Assembly (NCBI GenBank): GCA_019240375.1
Contig: JAFAYN010000629.1
Coordinates: 1-11,083, forward strand
Direction of reading: 5' to 3'
DNA from: Gemmatimonadota bacterium
Lineage (GTDB): Bacteria; Gemmatimonadota; Gemmatimonadetes; Longimicrobiales; Longimicrobiaceae
Length of the DNA: 11,083 bases
The translations under genes and the position numbers were made by a program. This document shows positions 1 to 9,000 of the stretch, piece by piece. The notes beneath the pieces were generated by a model. It was given only the letters and a program-made list of their open reading frames with translations, ran no database searches and was not told where the DNA came from. The stretch's first letter is position 1. Each line of letters opens with the position of its first letter.

Positions 1-3000
1 ACGAGCCGGGTGCGGGGTCGTACGTCGCGCAGTTCAACTTCGACCTGCTGGGCGAGCTGGACGTGGCGGCGTTCGCGGGGGCGGTGCAGGGGGCGCTGGA
101 GCGGCACGCGGCGCTGCGGACCGGCTTCGTCTGGGAGGGGGTGAAGCGGCCGGTCCAGGTGGTGCGGCGGAAGGTGCGTCCGCCGCTGCACGTGGTGGAC
201 TGGCGAGGGCTCACGGCGGCGGAGCGGGAAGCGGAGCTGGGCGCCTTCCTGCGCGCCGACCGGGCGCGCGGCTTCGAGCTGGTGAAGCCCCCGCTGATGC
301 GCTTCGTCCTGCTGCGCGTGGCGGACGCCGAGCACCGGCTGGTGCTCAGCCACCACCAGATGGTGCTGGACGGGTGGAGCCTCCCGCTGGTGTTCCGTGA
401 CATCGCGGTGCTGTACACCGCGCGGACCGGGGGCGCCGTCCCCGACCTCCGCCCGGCCCGCCCCTACCGCGACTACGTGGGGTGGCTGGAGCGCCGCGAC
501 CTGGCCCACGCCGAGCGGTTCTGGCGCGAGGCGCTGGCCGGCTTCCACGCGCCCACCCCGCTCGGGATGCAGCGGGAGGCGGGGCGCGGCGCGGAGGCGG
601 GGCTGGCCCGGGTGGCGCGCGTGGTTTCCCCCGCCCGCACCGCGGCGGTGCAGGAGATGGCGAAGCGGCACGGGCTCACCATGAACACGCTGGTGCAGGG
701 CGCGTGGGCGCTCCTCCTCGCCCGCTACGCCGGGGAAGCGGACGTGGCCTTCGGCGCGGTGGTTTCCGGGCGCCCCGCCGAGCTGCCGGGGGTGGAGGAG
801 ACCGTCGGGCTCTTCATCAACACCCTCCCCGTGCGGGTGCGGGTGGGTGGGGCCGAGCGGGTCTCCACCTGGCTGCGCGCGCTGCAGGAGCGCAACGTGG
901 CGATGCGGGAGTACGAGTACACGCCGCTCTCGCAGGTGCAGAAGTGGAGCGACGTCCCCGCCGGGCACCCGCTCTTCGAGAGCATCCTCGCCTTCAACAA
1001 CTTCCCGGTGGGCGAGTCGCTCGGCCAGGGGGAGCGGAGCCTGCGGGTGGTCTCCCACGGCGGGCGCGAGCAGGCGGACTACCCCCTCACCATCGCCACC
1101 TCGCTCCGCGACGAGCTGAAGCTGGAGGCCGAGTTCCAGCGGGCCCGCTTCGCGCCGGAGGCGGTGGAGCGGATGCTGGCCCACGTCGAGAACCTGCTGG
1201 TGGGGCTCGCCGCCGCTCCCGACGGGCGCCTCGGCGACCTGGACCTCCTTTCGGATGGGGAGCGCGCCCGGATCCTGGGCGAGTGGACGGCGACCGGCCG
1301 GACGTTCCCGGACACCCGCTGCGTGCACGAGCGCTTCGAGGCGCAGGCGGCGCGGACCCCGGACGCCGTGGCGGTGGAGTTCGGCGACGCGCGGCTGAGC
1401 TACGCCGAACTGGACGCGCGCGCCAATCGTGTCGCCCGCCACCTCCGTCGGCGCGGGGTGGGCCCGGAAACGCTGGTGGCGGTGTGCCTGGAGCGTAGCC
1501 CGGAGCTGGTGGTGGGGGTGCTCGGCGTCCTCAAGGCCGGCGGGGCGTACGTCCCGCTCGACCCCGGCTACCCGGCCGAGCGGCTCGCGCTGCTGCTGGA
1601 GGACTGCGGCGCCCCGGTGCTCCTCACGCAGGCGCACCTGTCCGGGCGCTTCCCCGCCGACCGCGCCGCGATGGTGCGCCTGGACGCGGACTGGCCGGAG
1701 ATCGCGGCGGAAAGCCCGGAGCGGCCGGCCGGCGGCGCCGGGCCGAAGAGCCTCGCGTACGTGATCTACACCTCGGGCTCCACCGGCACCCCCAAGGGCG
1801 TCCTGGTCGAGCACCGCAGCCTCGCCAACTACCTGGCCTTCTTCGAGAGCCACGTCCTCGGCGAGGAGGGGTTCGCCCTCCCGCTGGTCAGCCGCATCTC
1901 CTTCGACGCCTCCATGCGCCAGCTCTTCCCGCCCCTCCTCCGCGGCGAGGCGGTGTGGGTCCAGGCGGAGGAAACGGTCACCGACGGGCGCGCGCTGCTG
2001 GAGGCGATCGGGACGCGCGGGCGCTCGTCGTTCGGCGGGGTCCCCTCGCTCTGGGGGGCGATGGTGGAGCTGATGCGGGCGGGCGAGGCGCCGGTCCCCA
2101 CCGGGCTCCGCGCCGTCCTTCTGGGGGGCGAGGCGCTTTCCGACGAGCTGGTGGAGCGCACCTACGAGCTCTTCCCCGACGTGGCGATCTGGAACCACTA
2201 CGGCCCCACCGAGGCCACCGTCAACACCACTGTCGCGCGGGTGGCGCGCGGCGCCGAGGTGACGCTGGGGCGGCCGATCGCCAACGTGCGCGTGTACCTG
2301 CTCGACCGCGGTCTGGTCCCCGTCCCGGTGGGGATCCCCGGCGAGCTGTACGTGGGCGGGGTCGGGGTGTCGCGCGGGTACCTGCGGCGCCCGGAATTGA
2401 CCGCGGAGAAGTTCGTCCCCGACCCGTTCTCCGGCGAGCCGGGGGCGCGCCTGTACCGCTCCGGCGACCGGGTGCGCTGGCGCGCCGACGGCGAGCTGGA
2501 GTACCTGGGGCGGACCGACGACCAGGTCAAGGTGCGCGGCTTCCGGATCGAGCCCGGCGAGATCGAGGCGGTGCTGGAGCGGCACCCCGCCGTCCGCGAG
2601 GCCGTGGTGCTGGTGCGGGAGGACGCCCCGGGGGAGCGGCGCCTGGTGGCCTACCTCACCGCGGACGGGGCGGCCCCGGACACGGCGGCGCTGCGGGCGC
2701 ACCTCCATGCCGCCCTCCCGGAGTACATGATCCCCTCCGCCTTCGTGGCGCTGGAAGCCTTCCCGCTCACCCCCAACGGCAAGGTCGACCGCCGTGCCCT
2801 CCCCGCCCCCGAGGCGGGGCGGATGGACGAGGCGGGGTACTTGGCCCCGCGCACCCCGGTCGAGGAGACGCTCGCCGGGATCTGGGCCGAGGTGCTGCGC
2901 GTGGAGCGGGTGGGCGTCCACGACGACTACTTCGAGCTGGGCGGCGACTCCATCCTCAGCATCCAGGTGGTGTCCCGGGCCCGGCGCGCGGGGGTCCACC

Positions 3001-6000
3001 TCACGCCTCGCCAGCTCTTCGAGCACCCCACCGTGGCCGAGCTGGCGCTGGTCTGCGCCGGGGCCGAGGCGGTCCGCGCGGAGCAGGGGACGGTCACCGG
3101 CGCGGTGGAGCTGACCCCGATCCAGCGCCGCTTCTTCGCGCACGACGTCCCGGAGCGGCACCACTGGAACATGTCGCAGCTCTTCGAGGTGCGCCGTCCG
3201 CTCGCTCCGGCCGCGCTGGAGCGCGCCGTGACGCGGCTCCTGGCGCACCACGACGCGCTGCGCATGCGCTTCGTGGAGCGCGGCGGCGCCTGGCGGCAGG
3301 AGAACGCCGCCCCCGACGCCCGGGTGCACGTCACCCGGATCGACCTGGACGGCCTCCCGGACGAGGAGCGGAAGCGGGCGCAGCAGGCCGCCGCGGCGGA
3401 GCTGCAGCGGAGCCTCCGCCTGGACGCGGGGCCGCTCCTGCGGGTGGCGCTCTTCGACCTCGGCGCGGAGCGGAGCGCGCGCCTCCTGGTGGTGGTGCAC
3501 CACCTGGTGATGGACGGCGTTTCCTGGCGCGTCCTCCTGGAGGACCTGGAAAGCGCCTGCGAGCAGGCCGCCCGCGGCGAGGAGATCCGTCTCCCGGAAA
3601 AGACCACCTCCTTCCGGGAGTGGGCGGAGCGGCTGGCCGCGCACGCGCGCCGGGGCGGCTTCGACGGGGAGCTGGGGTACTGGACCACGGAAGCGCGGCG
3701 GGGGATCCCTCCGGTCCCCGTGGACTTCCCGGAGGGGCGGAGCGCGAACACCGAGGGCTCCGGGCGGAGCGTGGCGGTGTCGCTGACGGCGGAAGAGACG
3801 CAGGCGCTCCTACAGGAGGTCCCCCGCGTCTACCGCACCCAGGTCAACGACGTCCTCCTCGCCGCGCTGGCGAGGGTGATGGCGGAGTACACCGGCGACG
3901 GGCGCCTCCTGGTCAGCCTGGAAGGGCACGGGCGCGAGGACATCTTTTCGGACGTGGACCTGTCCCGTACCGTCGGCTGGTTCACCACCGTCGCCCCGGT
4001 CCTCCTGGACGTGCGCGGCGTGACCGGCGAGGGCGCGACCCTGAAGGCGGTCAAGGAGCAGCTCCGGGCCCTCCCCGAGCGCGGGATCGGCCACGGCGCG
4101 CTCCGCTGGCTGGCGGGGGACGAGGTCCGCGCCGCGCTGGCGGCGCTCCCCGAGGCCGAGCTGCACTTCGAGTACCTGGGGCAGTTCGACGGGACCCTTT
4201 CCGGCGACTCGCTCTTCGGGCTCGCCCCGGAGCCCGCCGGCCCCGGGCTCGACCGGCGGGGGACGCGGCAGCACCTCCTCGCGGTGAGCGGCGGGGTTCT
4301 GGAGGGGCGGCTGCACCTCGGCTTCGGCTACAGCGCGGCGCTGCACCGCCGGAAAACGGTCGAGCGCCTCGCCGCCCGCTTCGCGGAAGAGCTGCGCGCC
4401 ATCGTCGCCCACTGCGCCTCGGACGAGGCGGGGGGCTACACCCCCTCCGACTTCCCCCTGGCCGGACTCGACCAGGCGGCGCTCGACGCGCTCCTGGGGA
4501 ACCGCCGCGGGATCGACGACGCGTACCCGCTCTCGCCGATGCAGGAGGGGATGCTCTTCCACACCCTGTACTCGCCGGGCGAGGGGGCGTACGTGGGGCA
4601 GTTCGGCTTCGACCTGGAGGGGGAGCTGGACGTGGAGGCGTTCCGGCGCGCCTGGCAGGCCGCGGTCGACCGGCACCCGGCGCTGCGCAGCGGCTTCCTG
4701 TGGGAGGAGCTGGACCGCCCGCTCCAGGTGGTGCACCGCCGGGTGGCGCTCCCCTTCGACCACCAGGACTGGCGCGACCTTCCCCCCGCCGAGCAGGAGG
4801 CGCGCCGGGCGGCGTACGTCGCCGCGGAGCGGCTGCGCGGCTTCGAGCTGGCGGCCCCGCCGCTGATGCGGATCGGGCTCCTGCGCCTGCGCGACGACGC
4901 CTGGCACCTGGCGTGGACCCACCACCACCTGATCGTGGACGGGTGGAGCCTGTCGTTGGTCTTCGGCGACGTGGTGGCGCACTACGACGCCGAGACCCGC
5001 GGGCGCCCCCTCCAGCTCCGCGAGGGGCGGCCGTACCGCGAGTACGTGGCCTGGCTGCAGCGCCAGGACGTGGCGCGCGCCGAGCCGTTCTGGCGCGAGG
5101 CGATGGCCGGCTTCGCGGCGGCCACGCCGTTCGGGATCGACCGGGAGGCGGGGGCGCGCCACGGCGCCGCCCGCTTCGGGGTGCGCGACGAGACGATCTC
5201 CGAAGCGCGCACCCTGGCGGTGCAGGAGATGGCCAGGTGGCACGGGGTGACCCTGAACACCGTGGTGCAGGGCGCCTGGGCCCTCCTCCTCGCCCGCTAC
5301 GGCGGCGAATCGGACGTGGCCTTCGGCGCGGTGGTCTCCGGGCGCCCCGCCGAGCTGCCCGGGGTGGAGGAGACCGTCGGGCTGTTCATCAACACCCTCC
5401 CCGTTCGGGTGCGGGTGGGCGGGGAGGAGCGGGTGGCGGCGTGGCTGCGCGCGCTGCAGGAGCGCAACGTGGCGATGCGGGAGTACGAGTACACGCCGCT
5501 CTCGCAGGTGCAGAGGTGGAGCGACGTCCCCGCCGGGCAGCCGCTCTTCGAGAGCATCCTGGTCTTCGAGAACTACCCGATCGAGGACGTGCTTGGGAAG
5601 GAGGAGCGCGCGCTCCGGGTGACGCCGCGCGCCACCGAGGAGCAGGGCGACACCGCGATCACCATCGGCGTCACGGCGGCGGGGAAGATCGTCCTCCACG
5701 TCGAGTACGACCTGGACCGCTTCGACACCCCGGCCGTCGCGCGGATGCTGAGGCACTTCGGGGTGCTCCTCGACGGGATGGCGGCCGGCGCCGAGCTGCC
5801 GCTCTCCCGGCTGGGGCTCCTCACCGCCGCCGAACGGGCGCAGGTGGTGGAGGAGTGGAACGCCACCGTTCGTGAGTACCCGCGCGCCCGGTGCGTCCAC
5901 GAGCTGTTCGCCGAGCAGGCCCGGCGCGCCCCGCACGCCCCGGCGGTGGTCTGGGACGACGGCGTCGTCACCTACGCCGAGCTGGACGGCCGCGCCGACC

Positions 6001-9000
6001 GGCTCGCCCACGCGCTGCGCCGCCGCGGCGTCGGGCCCGAGGTGCGCGTGGGGATCTGCGTGGAGCGCACCCCCGAGCTGGCGGTCGCCATCCTTGGCGT
6101 GCTGAAGGCCGGGGGCGCCTACGTCCCGCTCGACGCCACCTACCCGCCCGAGCGGCTGGGATACCTGCTCCGCGACTCCGGCGCCGCGCTCCTCCTCACC
6201 CAGGGCGCCCTCCGGGAGCGCGTCCCCGCGGGCGAGACCCGGGTGATGCTCCTGGACGGGGCGCAGGAGTGCCCGGAGGGGGCGTGCACGGACACGGACC
6301 TCTCCGAACCTACGGTCGGGCCGGAGGGGCTGACGTACGTGATCTACACCTCCGGCTCCACCGGCACGCCCAAGGGGGTGGCGCTGGAGCACGGCGCCCT
6401 GGTCGCCTACGCCACCGACATGGCGGCGCGGCTGGAGCTGGGCCCCGGCGACCGCTTCCTCCAGTTCGCGTCGCTGGGGTTCGACGTGGTGGTGGAGGAG
6501 CTGTTCCCCGCCTGGATCTCCGGCGCCGCCGTGGTCCTGAGCCGTGCCGACCTGTTCAGCCCCGACGAGCTGAACCGCGTCGTGGCGCGCCAGGGGGTCA
6601 CCTGCTTCGAGCTGCCGACCGCGTACTGGCACGAGTGGGTGCGCGAAACGGCCACCGCGGGGCGGGGGCTCCCGGAGTCGGTGCGCTTCGTGATCGTGGG
6701 CGGAGAGCGCGTCGCCGCCGAGCGGCTCCGGGAGTGGAGCACGCTGGGGGTGCCGCTGGTGCACGTCTTCGGGCTCACCGAAACGGCGTGCACCTCCACC
6801 ACTCTGCGCCTGGAAGCGGGCGACGACGGGGCGCGCTGGGCCAACCTCCCGGTGGGAACGCCGACGGGGAACACCCGCCTGTACGTGCTCGACCCGGCGG
6901 GGCACCCCGCGCCGGCCGGAGTCCCGGGCGAGCTGTTCATCGGTGGGGCGGGGGTGGGACGCGGCTACCTGGGGCGCCCGGAGCTGACTGCGGAGCGCTT
7001 CGTCCCGGACCCGTTCGCCGCCGAGTCGGGCGCGCGGCTGTACCGCACCGGCGACCGGGTGCGCTGGCTGGCGGACGGGAACCTGGAGTTCCTGGGGCGG
7101 ATCGACCACCAGCTCAAGGTGCGCGGCTTCCGCATCGAGCCCGGCGAGATCGAGGCCGCGCTGGAGCGGCACCCCGCCGTCCGCGAGGCGGTGGTGGTGG
7201 CGCGCGAGGATGTGCCCGGGGTGCGGCGGCTGGTGGCGTACCTCACCACCGGGGACGCGGAGCCGACCACGGCCGAGCTGCGCGAGCACCTCAGGGAGCG
7301 CGTCCCCGAGTACATGGTGCCGGGCGTCTTCGTGACGCTGGACGCGCTCCCCCTGACTTCCAACGGCAAGGTGGACCGCCGCGCCCTCCCCGCCCCCGAG
7401 GCCGGACCGGCGCCGGAGCGCGTGCACGAGGCCCCGCGGACCGCGACGGAGCGGACGCTGCTCGAGGTGTGGAGCGAGGTGCTGCGCCGCGAAAGGATCG
7501 GGATCCACGACGACTTCTTCGAGCTGGGCGGCGACTCCATCCTCAGCATCCAGGTGGTGTCGCGCGCCCGACGGGCCGGGGTGCACGTCACTCCGCGGCA
7601 GCTCTTCGAGAACCCCACCGTCGCCGGGCTGGCCCGGGTGAGCGGGGCGGGGGAGGCGGCGCCGACCGAGCAGGGCCCGGTCTCCGGGCGGGTGGAGCTG
7701 ACCCCGGTGCAGGCCTGGTTCTTCGATCAGCCGGTCCCGGAGCGGCACCACTGGAACATGTCGCAGCTCTTCGAGGTGCGGGAGCCGCTCGACCCGGCCG
7801 CGCTGGAGCGGGCCACGGCGGCGCTGCTGGCCCACCACGACGCGCTGCGGCTGCGCTTCCGCGAGGGGGCGCACGGCTGGGAGCAGGAGAACGCGCTCCC
7901 GGACGGGGGCTCACACCTGACCCGGCTCGATCTCGCCGGGGTGGCGGAGGCGCGGCAGACCGAGGTGCTGGCGCGGGCGGCGGCCCAGCTCCAGGCGAGC
8001 CTGCGGCTGGAGAGCGGACCCCTGTTCCGGGTGGGGTACTTCGAGCGCGGGGAGGGGCGGAGCGCCCGGCTCCTGGTGGTGGTGCACCACCTAGTGATGG
8101 ACGGCGTCTCGTGGCGCATCCTCCTGGAAGACCTCCAGGCCGCCTACGCGCAGGCCGCGGCCGGCGGGGAGGTGCGGCTCCCGGAAAAGACCACCTCGTA
8201 CCGGCGGTGGGCCGAGCGGCTGGCGGAGCACACCCGCGCCGGCGGCTTCGACGCGGAGCTGGGGTTCTGGACGGCGGAAGCGCGGCGGAGCGTCGCCCCG
8301 CTCCCGGTCGACCACGCGGAGAGGCGGCGCGCCGCCACGGTCGCCACCACTCGCGGCGTCGCGCTCTCGCTCACCCCCGCGGAGACGGAGGCGCTCCTGC
8401 ACGAGGTGCCGCGGGCGTACCGCACGCAGATCAACGACGTCCTGCTCACCGCGCTGGTCCGCGCGACCGCGGCGTGGACGGGAGACGCCCGCCTCCTGGT
8501 GGAGATGGAGGGGCACGGGCGCGAGGAGCTGTTCCCGGACGTGGACCTGTCCCGCACCGTCGGCTGGTTCACCACCCTGGTCCCCGTCCTCCTGGACGTG
8601 CGAGGCCTCCCCGGCGAGGGCGACGCGCTCAAGGCGGTCAAAGAGCAGCTCCGGGCCCTCCCCAACCGTGGGATCGGCCACGGCGCGCTCCGCTGGCTGG
8701 CGGACGGCGACGCGCGCGCCCGGCTGGCGGAGTTCCCCCGGGCGGAGATCCGCTTCGAGTACCTGGGGCAGTTCGACCAGGCGCTCCCCGGCACGGGGGT
8801 GTTCGCCCTGGCCCCGGAGCCGGCGGGGCGGAACAGCTCCCCGGACGAGCCGCGCACGCACCTGCTGGAGGTCAGCGGCGGCGTGATGGGCGGGAGCCTG
8901 CGGATGAGCTGGGACTACAGCGAGGCGGTCCACGACCGGGCGACGGTGGAGCAGCTGGCGGAGCGCTTCCTCGCCGAGCTGCGCGCGCTGATCGCCCACT

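Noticed and set aside
3099..4415. E1 (and E2) as condensation or dual C/E domains
   Set aside because: Both have E-specific motifs (EGHGRE, RTVGWFTT, FEYLGQF) and lie directly after LGGDS carriers and before separate complete C domains.
4416..4520. Possible gene boundary between E1 and C2
   Set aside because: The frame continues without a stop, and the linker matches the standard in-cis E-C linker. No docking-domain-like helix or new start is seen. The same applies at 9003-9107.
1955..5875. Long open frame on the + strand (about 1,300 codons) in a different frame from the NRPS
   Set aside because: Its translation is dominated by Arg, Gly, Ala and Pro with no domain motifs, and it overlaps A1 to C2 fully. 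It is the expected shadow of a high-GC gene. The same holds for 5891-10432 on the + strand.
3810..7874. Long open frame on the - strand (about 1,350 codons)
   Set aside because: It is antisense to clear NRPS domains, of low complexity, and without recognisable motifs. Antisense open frames are common opposite GC-rich codons. The - strand frames at 8091-9677 and 9738-10967 are rejected for the same reason.
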